DNA from: Microbotryum silenes-acaulis
Lineage: Eukaryota > Basidiomycota > Microbotryomycetes > Microbotryales > Microbotryaceae
DNA: 64,000 nt
NCBI GenBank assembly: GCA_003665825.1
Contig: QPFY01000001.1
Span: 1,791,001-1,855,000 of the forward strand
Direction: 5' to 3'
Every line of letters starts with the position of its first letter. Position 1 is the stretch's first letter. This document shows, piece by piece, positions 19,759 through 30,804 of this stretch. The notes below the pieces were generated by a model, which made no database searches, had not been told where the DNA came from, and worked only from the letters and a program-made list of their open reading frames with translations. The position numbers were made by a program, and so were the translations under genes.

Positions 19759-21724
19759 ATGAACCCTAGTCAACAACCAGCGTCGGCCGTGCAAGCGATG
19801 CCCCCTCCCTCGATCATTCGTCGGGCCTCTCCCGCACGCCCTCCCGTGATCTCGGCCCACTTCGCGCCCGCTGGTGGCAACCCCGCTGCCGCTACGGGGG
19901 GTGTTACGGGTGCTACGGGTGCTGCTGGTGCGCCCTCGTCGGGATCGACGACGCCTTTGATCTCCCCACCGGCATACCACTCGACGCCGTCGTCGATCCT
20001 GCTCAACAAGTCCAAGCCGCTCGAAGCGCCTACGTCCGAGCTCTCGATCGAAGCGGCGATCGCTCGAGTGAACAGTCCAGATGGCACCGCCAGCGACGTC
20101 TCGGCCGGCGCCTTCTCCGACTCGAACAACACCATCACCTCCCCTTCCTCGGCTGTTAGCTCGCCAGGTCTCAAGCCGGTCGCGAATGTCGGCGGTGCCG
20201 CTGGATCGGTGTCGCCCTTGATCAGTGACAGCCCGGGCGGCGCCGCTGGTGGGCCGAACCATGCGCTCACCGACGTGCAGCAAGAGTACAACCGACGCAG
20301 TTCGAGTCCGCATTGCCACTTTGCTCCTTTGCCCAAGGTCGGAGATCAAGATCGTCCGCTTGCACGAAGGAACTCGTCTGTGCAAGCCGCCAATCGGGTC
20401 AAGCCCTTTGTCAGCAAGGATGTGGCCACGCCTTCGTCGGGTGAGTTTTTGGATGGATATTGCGTGGACATCAGCAGTGGGGATCGCGATCATCTACGGA
20501 GTGAAACGGCCTTCATTCTGGTGACCGCCAACGAGAAGACTGGACCGTCGAGCCTGAGCGAGCTTCGCGTTGAGGGATGATGCCGTCCGTTCTTCTGGCG
20601 AAAGGGCTTGGTTCCGTCGCAGCCGAGCGCAAGTGATCGTTCGGCGCCTTCTTTGCCTCGCAGCTCCGATTCAGCCGCGAACTGCTGCCAAACGCGACTA
20701 CTGACTACGATGATTACGACATTGATCTGTTTGCAGACACGCCTGACGAGCCTTTTCACCTCGAAATGGGTGAACAACTCGGCTCGGCCCTGCGCAACCT
20801 CTCGCTGCAAGGGCGCAACTCGCCAGCACTTGGCCGCCGACGGGCGTCACGCTCTTCATCGGCACCCCGTTCCACCTCGCCCTCGCCCTCTCGTCGACCG
20901 GGTATGAGTCGCGGCAGCACTTCACCCGCCATGTCGAGACAGACGTCGAGTGACGCCATCAACGTGCACTACATCCAAGGCTCGAAATTACCCGGCAGCG
21001 CCTCCCCCGTCAGTGGCGGTCCCAGCATCTCAGCATCGCGCGATCGCAACGAAAGCGGATCGCGAGAGCGCGAACGCGAGCGCCACGAAAGCGAACGTGA
21101 ACGCGAGTTGCAGATTGAGATGGCCAGGATCAAGGAGCGAGAAGCGTGGAAGGAGGAGAGGGAAGCCGCTGCCAAAGCGACAGGTGCCGCTTCGCCCGTA
21201 AATGCGGGACCGGGGACCACGACGCCGTTGATGGAGCAGGGCGAGAGGGCTTTAGGTCTCAACCTGAATCCGAGCAAGAAGCCGATGTTTGTCGAACCCA
21301 CGGCTGCGGCACGCGTCAAGCCTATCCGAAAGAACTCGCACGAGGAGGTTGTCGAGATCGAACCGGGACAAGAGGCCAATGCCAACGATGAGCTGGAAGA
21401 GGTCGCGGAGGAAGACGAAGAGGTGGCGGAAGACGACGACGAGGAAGCGCACTCTGATGAGGACGAGGACGATGAGGATGGCGATGACGACGATGAAGAC
21501 GACGATGGTGGCGACGGCACGAAGGAGGACGAGGATGAGGACGAAGAAGATGAGGAAGAGCACGAGACCGAGGTCAGAGCAACCGCAAGAGGTGCCGCCG
21601 TGGAGGTAAGTTCTTTGCATTGGCCCCAAGCTATCTTGCCAATCATGCTGATTGTCTATTTTGCACGCCATGATAGGTCGTTCACTGGCATCGGCCTGAG
21701 TCTGCCTCCCGCAAGGACGAGTGA
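19759..21724 (+). CDS. Disordered acidic hypothetical protein
   Basis: Not recognised. Three exons: 19759-20440, 20737-21605 and 21677-21724, giving 533 codons (532 residues). The first half is Ser/Pro/Ala/Gly-rich; SPHCHFAPLPKVGDQDRPLARRNSSVQAANR (about 186-216) resembles a block in the gene at 14199. The second half has an Arg/Ser-rich patch, a charged helix (RERERERHESERERELQIEMARIKEREAW; likely coiled coil), and a very acidic run of Glu and Asp (about residues 433-500). The protein closes with VVHWHRPESASRKDE after the last intron. Intron 1 (20441-20736) is long for this genome and its 3' part is open in frame (DYDDYDIDLFADTPDEPF), so an extra exon or alternative acceptor there is possible. 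Confidence 0.68.
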
Positions 21725-22229
21725 CCCTCGCCCCGGCCCGTGTCCATTCTGCTCACTTGCAACGCCCGTCCGTACTGGCAATTACTCTGCGTCGTCTTCT
21801 TCGCCACTTCTATCTTGTTCACGATGTGTGTCTTGTCCATAGCTTCTTCGCATCTTTCCCCGTCATTGTGCTCCTTGTCCATCTTCGTTGTCCCCTGTTC
21901 AGTCCTTAGCCACGTACGCTCTCCATACCATAATAATGACGACCGTGTTTGCTGTACAACCGATAAACCGCTACCGTTCCTCGAGAGAATCGATTTCATC
22001 TGTTGAGGTCTACTGCGAACGGCGGGCATGTGGCTAGTAAAACTGGGGATTGGTGGCGCCGTGCCGCACAAGGTCGCGACCTCCGAACGACTGCGTGCGT
22101 CGTAATTCGTGACCGCAACGCCGTGCTCGAAGTTCTACCTCGCCGCACTACAGTTTGATGAGGCTGGGTACATTCCGCCTCTGGTTCACAGCGTGATCGA
22201 TAAGACCTGGGACTACTGACGACTCGTAA
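21725..22229. other. Region between hypothetical gene and Helitron
   Basis: No recognised gene. The unseen 5' end of the Helitron (expected to begin TC after an A) should lie here or a little further right; I could not place it. A short frame ending at about 22219 (FDEAGYIPPLVHSVIDKTW then stop) has no start codon and may be a remnant. Confidence 0.35.
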
Positions 22230-22273
22230 GTGGCTGAGACAGCCGACCAGTCCGAGCCTCGCCCTATAGATCG

Positions 22274-22645
22274 TTGCCGGGCCGCGTCTTTGCGCAGATT
22301 CTATTCCTGGCTCCGACGGAACGCATTGAAGCGCGACGCAGTTTCAATGGACCGTCTGAAGAAGTACGACGTCTGGACACGGCATATCAACAAATTGTTC
22401 CACTACTCGACGGTATGCTGCAACATCACAACAGGCGCGTCAAACTGTTCTTGACAGCACAGGAGTTCATGGACTGTGATGCATCACATATGTACCAGCT
22501 GCGGTTACTTGCGCCGCGCAATCGAGATCCGAGAATCTACAACTTACCAACTCAAGACGAGGTTGCCGTCATTCTACCCGGGGACGACACAGAATACCGG
22601 TCTTCGAGAAGAGAGATTGTCGTCCGATTACGTCACCCGCCAAAC
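22274..22645 (+). pseudogene. Helitron RepHel N-terminal fragment, before copia insertion
   Basis: Frame beginning about 22274 reads through LDTAYQQIVPLLDGML, ending with RDPRIYNLPTQDEVAVILPG, SSRREIVVRLRHPPN, the part of Helitron proteins that precedes the Rep nuclease (the D-x-R-x-YN-x-PT-x-DEVA pattern is typical). At 22646 the copia LTR begins and supplies a stop. The reading resumes after the right LTR at 27230: joining PPN to DNSHGIQFIYDGHPALMAL restores the family's usual sequence, which shows the insertion point directly. No start codon is certain because upstream sequence is not recognised. Confidence 0.75.
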
Positions 22646-22853
22646 TGTTGAGTTGACACGTGAGGAGTACACTCTGTAGGCTACATGAGCGCGAGCGCGC
22701 GCGGGCTTTCTCTTAGCTTTCTTCTGATTCGAGCGTTCTAACGTATTGAACCACCTCGAATCAGGTCAGTAGTATTCACGGTATCATATTGCAATAGTTA
22801 ACTGAGCGTTCTAACGTATTGAACCACCTCGAATCAGACGCCGAGATTCAAGA
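22646..22853 (+). repeat. Copia left LTR, 208 bp
   Basis: Identical to the right LTR at 206 of 208 positions (T/C and C/T differences, in the TTAGCTTTCTTCTG and CACGGTATCAT stretches). It begins TGTTGA and ends TCAAGA, so the terminal inverted repeat is TGTTGA/TCTTGA, one mismatch from the usual TG...CA. Inside are two copies of a 34-bp sequence (22731-22764 and 22804-22837); the first copy's end pairs with 22724-22733 to form a 10-bp stem. Flanked on the left by CAAAC (22641-22645), the 5-bp target duplication. Sequence after the LTR, GGTTATAAGCCC at 22854, is a candidate primer-binding site. Confidence 0.93.
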
Positions 22854-22919
22854 GGTTATAAGCCCAACGACTTCGCACAGCTGCTGCCACGTCGCAACGG
22901 TTCACCCGAACGCTCCACC

Positions 22920-25900
22920 ATGACTGGCGAACAGTCAACCATCGACAAGTCCGTCGACGCAGACCCTCCAACACACTCGCAAACTTCGCGTTTCCCGGCA
23001 TTTGCGATTTTGAAGAACAACAACATCGACGTATGGCTCGATCACGTTCGCTTCACCGTCGACAGGCGTCAGTGGCAGCTCTCCTTTCCCAAGCAGTACC
23101 CATCCGCCAAATGCAAGGACGACGATGAACTCGATCGAGCTCATGATGCGGTGCACAGGGCAATGCATCAAACCTGTTCAGAAAGTGTGGCGCATCTCCT
23201 GGTCAGCTGCTACGACCTGACGCCGGAGCAGACGGTGGAATACCTTCGAAAGCATCTGGGTCGGTCTTCCCTTCGCGGCGTTATCACGCAAATTGGAAAG
23301 TTATTCTCGGTCGGACCGCCACCAGCACAGGAAGACGATTATCTTCCTTGGGCCGGATCCATCACTCGCCTCACAACTGACCTACGGGCTCACAAGTTGA
23401 CGTTCGACCAAGTGGTTGCATGCCACCTCATTGCGATTGTGGGCGCTCGACGACCGTCGTATCTGGATCAGTTCGACTCCAAAGACGTCGATGCGATACC
23501 AACTGTCGACACAGTGATCGCAGCAGGTCGAGCTCCAGCAAACTTGAGTCAAGATACTGGGAACGCTGCGACGGCGTTGTTGGCCACGACTGGTGCCCAA
23601 CCGAAGCCACCCGGCCCCTGCTGGAACTGCGGTGAAGACACCCACTTCAACAAAAACTGTTCCAAGCCGAAGAAGAAGAAGTTTCCACGACGCAAGACGA
23701 CCAAAGGCGAGGAACCGATGGCAAATTTGGCGCTCCCTTCGGTTGAAGACATTCTGGGGACCGATTCCGTTGGCGCGTTTTTCACGCAATTACCAAAAGG
23801 ACACTCTCGAGAAATGATCCTCTACGACACGGCAGCGACTCATCACGTCATCAATAATCCTGCCGCGTTCGCCGACCTGAAGGCGACAGCTCCGTCTTCG
23901 TTAAAGGGCATCAATTGTGACGGAAAGACCATTATGGGAGTAGGCACGGCCTGCGTCGAAGACAAGCACGGCAAGAGGTACAACTTGGTCAACAGCATCT
24001 TCGTCCCTAGCGCCCCCGCCAATCTCTTCGCCGGGCATCGAGCCGATCGTGATAGTCGCAAGATCACCATTCAAAACGGGCGATTCACGGTGGCCGGAAA
24101 TGACGACATCCTACTCACGGGACAGAAGCTCAATTCGGGGTTGTACCGTCTGGACCTCAAGTTGGTTCAAGCTCGGAGTTCACCCCATGAATGTGCGTCA
24201 GCCACAGCTCTGACAGCAGTGCCTCTCCACATCTGGCACGGACGTTTCGCTCATCTACACTGCCGTTCCCTTCACCAGCTGTCCAAGTCTGACGCTGTGA
24301 TAGGTTTGAACATGAAGTCTCGCAGTGACTTGAAATGCGAATCGTGTCTGGCCGGCAAAGCTACGCACAAGCCGTTCCCAAACTCCGAATCGCTAGCCGA
24401 AAAACCCCTCGATCTCGTCCACATCGATCTCTTGTCCTTCGACGGCGAGCTGTCACTTGCAAATCATCGCTACGCGCTAGTTATCGTCGACGATTGTACG
24501 CGGTACATGTGGGTGTTGACGATGCCGCGGAAGTCGGACTCCTTTGAAAGGTTCAAAACGTGGAAACTACGGGTCGAGCTGTCGTCAGGGCACACTTTGA
24601 AAGTTGTCCGTTCGGACCGCGGTGGCGAGTTTCTTTCGACGGAGTTCAAGCGATGGTTGGACGACACGGGTTTGTCGCGACAACTCACGATCCCCAGCAC
24701 GCCCGAGCAAAACGGTGTCGCCGAAAGGGCCAACCGCTCGATTTCGGAAGCAGCTCGAACGATGCTGTATGAATCCGGTCTGCCCACGGTGTTTTGGGCC
24801 GAAGCCGTGGCTACATACGTGTATGTGAAGAATCGTTCCCCACATTCTGCTCTTGGTGGCAAGGTGCCATTTCGGGAATGGACCGGGAAACCTGCGCACG
24901 TTCATCACTTGCGGGTCTTCGGATGTCGAGCTTGGCACACGGCAAATACCGAACAACGTAAGAAACTCCAGCCACGGGGCCTTCCGATGATCTTCCTCGG
25001 ATACGACCTAGAATCCAAAGCCTACCGACTATGGGACCCGGTGAGGGGGCGGTTAACGTTATCGCGAAGCGTGACGTTCTTCGAGGACAAGTTCCCGGCC
25101 CGTGAAGGCGCGCCAGCACCGAGGATTGAGGCGATCGAAGTAGTCGTACCTCGACCAGTTGCGACGAATCGACATGAAGCTGCGCAACAGCCGATCGCTG
25201 CGAACCAGGCCCCGGAGGTCGAGGTAGAAGCCCGGGAGGAAAACCCGGTTGACGACGTTGACCCCGCCGAGCAACATGCACCAATTGTGGAAGATGTACC
25301 AAAGGAGTTGCGTTTTGACGCCCCTGGACCTGCTTGGGCAGCACCGGTCGGAAAGCGGGATCGTAGGGCACCTGAGCGTTTCGAACCGGAGGCCTTCGTA
25401 GCCGTCGCCGATTCCGACGAGGAAGACGGTCCGTTTGTTTTGCCGACTAGTGATCCCACGACTTGGAAGGCAGCCATGGCACACCACAAGTCTCACGAAT
25501 GGGCGCAAGGTGCAATCGATGAGTTCGAGTCATTGCGTGACGATTACTCAGTCTTTACGATTATGAAACGAGACGAGCTTCCCGCCGGCGCCAAGGTTCT
25601 CGGGTCCAAATTCGTTTTCCGAACGAAACGGGACAAGGATGGTCGGCCGACTTCGTACAAAGCTCGACTTGTTGCACGAGGCTTCACGCAACGGCCGGGA
25701 ATTGACTTCAAAGAGACGTTCGCACCGACAGCGAAGTTTGTCTCGATTCGTACTCTCATCGCGTTGGCGGCCGCCCGGGGTTACCATATCATCCAAGCGG
25801 ACATTGACAAAGCCTATTTGCATGGCAAACTTGAAGAGGAATTGTACATGCGCGTACCGGAGGGAGTCCGACTTCCCGACGATGTCTGTCTCAAGTTGCA

Positions 25901-27002
25901 ACGCTCGATTTACGGTCTCAAGCAGGCCGGCCGGGTATGGAACGAGACGATCCATAAGACCCTCGTCAAGCTTGGTTACAATCGTCTTCGGAGCGAAGAG
26001 TGTGTCTATCGTCGGACACTTGGCAAAGACGATTATTACATCGCGGTTTACGTCGACGACTTGCTGTTTGTCGGCCCCGACTTATCCGAAATTGATCGCG
26101 TGCTCGACAAATTGGATCGATTGTACGGAGTCAAACGTCTCGGCAATGCAGAGTACATCCTTGGCGTCCAGCTCATTCGTCAAGCGGATGGGATTGCGTT
26201 GTCGCAACGACAGTATTTGCTCGATGTACTTGCAAGGTTCGGCATGGCGGATGCTAACAAAAGTGTATTACCAATGCAACCGGGTCTTCAGCTCAAACCC
26301 TGCGACACTCCGGATCCCTCGTTACAGACACAGTACAGATCGGCCATTGGATCATTGATGTACGCCGTCGTTGCAACTCGGCCCGATCTTGCATACCCGG
26401 TGTCGTATTTGGCAAGATTCACGAACAAGGCGGGCAGTGACCATTGGGCGGCAGTTGTGAAGATTCTACGCTACATCAAGGGAACTCTCGAACTCGGCAT
26501 TGTCTACAAGACGAAACGTGATTCGTTGGTTGGATACGTGGGGTACTCGGATTCGGACTGGGGTTCCTGCATCAACACGTCCCGATCTACGATGGGGCAT
26601 GTCTTCAAGCTGGCTGACGGGCCAATTTCTTGGAGTTCTCGGATCCAGAGCCGAGTGGCGACGTCATCAACGGAAGCGGAATACATCGGCCTTACTCATG
26701 CGTCTCGAGAGTGTCAGTTCTTGCGGAATTTGCTCGCGGAATTGGGGGTCACGATTTGTGGCCCGATCGAGCTGAAAGGCGACAATCAAGGCGCGATAGC
26801 TCTCACAAAGAATCCGGTGTTCCACGATCGAACTAAGCACCTACGCCTGACCGAGCATTTCGTTCGAGAACGGGTACGAGAAGGTGACATCGTCGTTAAC
26901 TATCTTCCAACCGCCGAGATGCTCGCCGACATGTTTACGAAGGCGTTGCCGAGACCGGCACTAGAGAAGCATAGGGCGGCCATAGGGATGGGAATTATGT
27001 AG
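22920..27002 (+). CDS. Copia gag-pol polyprotein
   Basis: One uninterrupted frame of 1,360 residues encoding all functions of a Ty1/copia retrotransposon. In order: Gag-like region (about 25-210); CCHC zinc knuckle CWNCGEDTHFNKNC (about 234-247); aspartic protease with DTAATHH (about 303); pre-integrase zinc region with LHIWHGRFAHLHCRSLHQL and CESCLAG (about 436-485); integrase catalytic Asp in VHIDLLSF (about 502), Asp in VRSDRGGEF (about 564) and Glu in PEQNGVAERAN (about 597); reverse transcriptase with YVDDLLF (about 1044); RNase H with DSDWGSC, STEAEY and KGDNQGAIAL near the end. The protease-integrase-RT order defines copia. All catalytic residues appear present and there is no frameshift between gag and pol. 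The start ATG follows ACC and lies 66 bp after the left LTR. Confidence 0.96.
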   Translation: MTGEQSTIDKSVDADPPTHSQTSRFPAFAILKNNNIDVWLDHVRFTVDRRQWQLSFPKQYPSAKCKDDDELDRAHDAVHRAMHQTCSESVAHLLVSCYDLTPEQTVEYLRKHLGRSSLRGVITQIGKLFSVGPPPAQEDDYLPWAGSITRLTTDLRAHKLTFDQVVACHLIAIVGARRPSYLDQFDSKDVDAIPTVDTVIAAGRAPANLSQDTGNAATALLATTGAQPKPPGPCWNCGEDTHFNKNCSKPKKKKFPRRKTTKGEEPMANLALPSVEDILGTDSVGAFFTQLPKGHSREMILYDTAATHHVINNPAAFADLKATAPSSLKGINCDGKTIMGVGTACVEDKHGKRYNLVNSIFVPSAPANLFAGHRADRDSRKITIQNGRFTVAGNDDILLTGQKLNSGLYRLDLKLVQARSSPHECASATALTAVPLHIWHGRFAHLHCRSLHQLSKSDAVIGLNMKSRSDLKCESCLAGKATHKPFPNSESLAEKPLDLVHIDLLSFDGELSLANHRYALVIVDDCTRYMWVLTMPRKSDSFERFKTWKLRVELSSGHTLKVVRSDRGGEFLSTEFKRWLDDTGLSRQLTIPSTPEQNGVAERANRSISEAARTMLYESGLPTVFWAEAVATYVYVKNRSPHSALGGKVPFREWTGKPAHVHHLRVFGCRAWHTANTEQRKKLQPRGLPMIFLGYDLESKAYRLWDPVRGRLTLSRSVTFFEDKFPAREGAPAPRIEAIEVVVPRPVATNRHEAAQQPIAANQAPEVEVEAREENPVDDVDPAEQHAPIVEDVPKELRFDAPGPAWAAPVGKRDRRAPERFEPEAFVAVADSDEEDGPFVLPTSDPTTWKAAMAHHKSHEWAQGAIDEFESLRDDYSVFTIMKRDELPAGAKVLGSKFVFRTKRDKDGRPTSYKARLVARGFTQRPGIDFKETFAPTAKFVSIRTLIALAAARGYHIIQADIDKAYLHGKLEEELYMRVPEGVRLPDDVCLKLQRSIYGLKQAGRVWNETIHKTLVKLGYNRLRSEECVYRRTLGKDDYYIAVYVDDLLFVGPDLSEIDRVLDKLDRLYGVKRLGNAEYILGVQLIRQADGIALSQRQYLLDVLARFGMADANKSVLPMQPGLQLKPCDTPDPSLQTQYRSAIGSLMYAVVATRPDLAYPVSYLARFTNKAGSDHWAAVVKILRYIKGTLELGIVYKTKRDSLVGYVGYSDSDWGSCINTSRSTMGHVFKLADGPISWSSRIQSRVATSSTEAEYIGLTHASRECQFLRNLLAELGVTICGPIELKGDNQGAIALTKNPVFHDRTKHLRLTEHFVRERVREGDIVVNYLPTAEMLADMFTKALPRPALEKHRAAIGMGIM

Positions 27003-27021
27003 GCCTTAGAGCGAGGGGGGG

Positions 27022-27229
27022 TGTTGAGTTGACACGTGAGGAGTACACTCTGTAGGCTACATGAGCGCGAGCGCGCGCGGGCTTTCTCTTAGCTTCCTTC
27101 TGATTCGAGCGTTCTAACGTATTGAACCACCTCGAATCAGGTCAGTAGTATTCACGGTATTATATTGCAATAGTTAACTGAGCGTTCTAACGTATTGAAC
27201 CACCTCGAATCAGACGCCGAGATTCAAGA
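27022..27229 (+). repeat. Copia right LTR, 208 bp
   Basis: Near-identical partner of the left LTR (two substitutions). Preceded by the polypurine tract and followed by the target duplication CAAAC at 27230-27234, after which the Helitron reading frame resumes. Confidence 0.94.
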
Positions 27230-30200
27230 CAAACGACAACAGCCACGGGATTCAATTCATTTACGATGGGCACCCTGCGCTCATGGCCCTGACATATCCG
27301 CTACTGTTACCATACGGCGAAGACTGGTACTACGACAGAATCCCCCTCAGCCAAAATACTTCCGCAACGGAGGCAGCTCGACGGGTGCGGGACGAAGACG
27401 GCGTCTTGCAACACAATGGATAACACCAACGCCCACAATAACCCACAAACCGGGCCGAGCGGCTCGAAACGTGTAACGCAAAACCAATTCAACGCGTACT
27501 ACTTCCATATCCGTCCCAACAATATCAGCTACCCGACATTGTTCCTTGGAGGCCGGTTGTTCCAGAAATTTGTTGCCGACGCCTGGGCACTAACTGAACA
27601 GGATCGGCTTCGGTGGATGAGAACAAATCAAAAAAAGCTCAGAGCCGAAAAGTATTCGTCCCTTCAAGCAAGTCTGGCTGAAGGACTCGATCCCGCGCAG
27701 ATTGGCAAGAGAGTAATTCTACCGTCGTCACACACCGGATCGCCACGCCAAATGGTCCAACTTTACCAAAATGCTATGGCCATCGTTCGTGTTTTCGGTG
27801 CTCCGGACATATTCATCACGATGACATGCAATCCTGCCTGGTCGGAAATCGTCAACGCGTTGCTTCCCGGGCAAGCCGCATCCGACCGTCCCGACATAGT
27901 AGCACGGGTCTTTCACGGGAAATTGAAAGCCCTCCTTGCGGATGTATTAGGCCGTGGCCATGCACCAGGAGTCTTTGGGAAGGTATGTCAATCTGGGACT
28001 CAGTCGAAACAGAGCTGATAGAATGCTCACAAGCCTCAATTCTTTGCACAGGTCATCGCATATGTTTATGTCGTCGAATTTCAAAAGCGCGGGCTGCCTC
28101 ACGCCCACATCCTTTTAATCATGGACCCAGAAGACAAGCCAAAGACAATTGACGACTACGACAAGATCGTTACTGCGGAAATACCGGACCCCGAAAAGTT
28201 CCCTGCGTTGTTTGAGACTATCACAAACTGCATGCTCCACCGGCGGTGTGATCGTCCTGGCAAACATGCGTGCCGCGACGACCATGGGAAGTGTACCAAA
28301 AGGTTTCCTAAACGACTCCAACCGCGGACGACCAGCGAAGACGGTGGATATCCTCACTACCGGCGTCGCGGAATACACCAATATGTCAAATTCCCGGGCA
28401 CAGCGCAAGAAGAAGTTTATACGGATGCAAACGTTGTTCCTACAAATCCGTGGCTTGCTTCCAAGTACAATTGTCATGTCAACGTCGAAATTGCGAGCGG
28501 GGTTGCAGCAGTCAAATATCTCTACAAATATGTTTACAAGGGACACGACCAAACTTCGTTCACGATCGACGAACCCGGAGCTCGAGACGAAATCAACAAC
28601 TTCCTTGACGCTCGATATGTTTGCGCTCCGGAAGCCATTCACCGAATATTTCGATTCGAGATGCACGATCGGGATCCCGCAGTGGCCAGACTCGCGCTGC
28701 ACCTCCCAAATGAGCAGGAAGTTCGGTTCGACCCCGATAAGGGAGCTCCAGATCTATCAGCCCCACCGGAGACAACGTTAACCGCCTTCCTGAAACTGTG
28801 CGCCAAGACACCTCCTGATCTCAACGCGCAAGGATTGCTCTACGCCGACGTGCCGACCCGATTCAGGTGGAACAGCGAAGATCGAGCTTGGGTGCCACGG
28901 AAAAGGGACAACCGGACAATCGGAAGAATCTTTTTTTGTGGTCCTGAAGGCGGCGAGCGGTACTACCTGAGACTGCTTCTTCTCAAGGTTCCTTCACCGA
29001 CAACGTTTGCGCATCTGAGGACGTTCAACGGTGTTGAGTTTCGAACCTTCCGGGAAGCCTGTGTCGAACGGGGACTCCTACGCAACGACGCTGAAGCCGA
29101 CAGATGTCTGACCGAAGCGGCGATCTTCCGCACTGGGCACGAGCTGCGGCACCTGTTTGCCATGCTGTTAACGGCCGATGATGGAGTGACAAACGCGGCG
29201 CAGTTGTGGACGAAGCACTATGACAACCTCACCCAGGACGTCGAGTACCACCTCCGAAACCAAAGGCAACAGATGATGATCACGCCCGAGCATGTCGCTA
29301 ACTGGGGGCTGCTTCAGCTCAACAATATTCTCCAACGGCTCGATTCCTCATTAGCAGACCACGGTCTACCGTTGCCAACAATCCAGTTCGATGACGAAGC
29401 TGCAACAAACCGTCTTATTCTGGAGGAATCAGCGACACCAGCGGAACTTCACGAAATGGATGCGCTCTGGAGAAAGAACATTGAGTCGTGCAACACCGAA
29501 CAACGCATTGTTGTTGAAACCGTTCTTGACTCAATCCTGAACAACCGCGGAAAGGTCTTCTTCATCGATGCTCCAGGAGGGACAGGCAAAACGTTCTTGG
29601 AAAAAACGATCCTTGCTCGGATTCGGTCCGAGGGAAAATACGCTCTTGCCGTTGCATCATCGGGTATTGCTGCACTGCTACTGCCAAAAGGACGAACGGC
29701 ACATTCACGGTTCAAGATCCCGATCGACATCTTCGACGACTCTACGTGCAACGTTCCGAAACAAGGACAGCTCGCCGAGCTTTTTCAGATGTGCGACTTG
29801 ATCGTCTGGGACGAAGCACCGATGCAGCACCGTCGATGTTTCCAGCTGGTGGACAGGATGTTGCAAGATGTGCGATCCTCAACGGCTCGATTCGGTGGAG
29901 TGACCGTCGTGTTGGCAGGTGTGTTGCATTCTCTCTAAAGACAGCGCAGGGCAGAACTGACCGGCTCTGCTGTAACCTCACAGGGGATCCGAAGCAATGC
30001 CTTCCCGTTATTCCCAAGGCATCGCCTGCACAGATTGTCGACGCTTGCATCATGAATGCTGACTTCTGGGGAGAAGTCGAAGTACTGCGTCTCTCTGTAA
30101 GTGGAGACTCCTTACCTGCCTTTGAAACCCTATACTGACAGCCTGCGGTGCGAGCTCAGACAAACATGCGTCTTCTGGCCGCTGCAGATCGCATGACCGA

Positions 30201-30804
30201 AACGGAACGGACAAAGGCACAGGGCTTTGCAGATTGGCTCTTAGGGGTCGGAGACGGCTCGGCGAACAAGACAGAGGACACCATCGCGCTCCCATCCGAT
30301 CTTCTCCTACCGGCTGCCTCGAGAAACAGATCCGGGTTGATCAGACATGTTTACCCCGTTCCCGTGCTCGAGCTGGACAACATGTCAACAGACGAAAAAG
30401 TTGCCTACTTCAGCAATCGAGCAATTCTGGCGCCCAAAAACTCAGAAGTGGATCAGATCAACGATATGGTGCTCGACCTGCTACCGGGCGACGCTCAAAC
30501 GTTCTACAGCGCGGATTCGGTCGAAGACGAACGAAGACGAGTCACTGTTCTCGATCGAGTACCTTCAGAGTCTCAACAGGTAAGAGTGTGTCTGGAGACG
30601 CCCGTCTTTTCTCACGGCCAGTTGTATGTCGCGTTGTTCCGAGCAACGAATGTGGAGGGTGTCAGAGTTTTGCTTCATCAGACTGAGAACGGAGAAGCGG
30701 ATAATGTTGAAATTCAGAGTTACCTCAAAGCTCCGAGCACATCATCGGGCTCCCAGAGAACAAAAAAAGAGTTCAGTGATGAAATGAAGGCTCTGTACAT
30801 TTGA
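27230..30804 (+). pseudogene. Helitron RepHel protein, C-terminal part, degenerate
   Basis: Rep nuclease and helicase of the Helitron. After the copia insertion the frame reads DGHPALMALTYPLLLPYGED, then hits a stop near 27421; coding continues in another frame from 27416 with exons 27416-27982, 28052-29918, 29984-30096 and 30160-30804. Rep motifs: HUH in GLPHAHILLIM and the two-Tyr motif YLYKYVYKG. Pif1 helicase motifs: Walker A APGGTGKT, Walker B IVWDEAP, GDPKQCLPV, and [12 protein letters not shown]. Near 30530 the family's reading (SIEYLQSLN) lies in a different frame, and about 130 residues including motif V are missing before [16 protein letters not shown]. The introns use good GT-AG sites. 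I call it a dead copy. Confidence 0.85.

Larger units (their letters stand above)
22646..27229 (+). mobile_element. Ty1/copia LTR retrotransposon, intact, 4,584 bp
   Basis: Complete element: 208-bp LTRs at 22646-22853 and 27022-27229, a single gag-pol frame (22920-27002), a polypurine tract at 27013-27021 (GAGGGGGGG) directly before the right LTR, and a 5-bp target duplication CAAAC on both sides (22641-22645 and 27230-27234). LTRs are 99% identical and the coding frame is open, so insertion was recent and the copy may still be active. It landed in the same orientation inside the Rep gene of an older Helitron. Confidence 0.95.

Noticed and set aside
20969..21646. 225-residue Ser-rich frame on the minus strand
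   Set aside because: It is the antisense of the Glu/Asp- and Arg-rich second exon of the 19759 gene; the poly-Ser arises from reversed acidic codons.
22100..22222. Frame ending FDEAGYIPPLVHSVIDKTWDY
   Set aside because: There is no start codon, the frame is bounded by a stop about 35 codons upstream, and no family is recognised; noted only as a possible remnant.
22646..22850. LTR ending at TTCA (205 bp) to give canonical TG...CA
   Set aside because: That boundary gives no target duplication. Extending both LTRs by AAGA leaves a perfect 5-bp CAAAC duplication and restores the Helitron reading frame.
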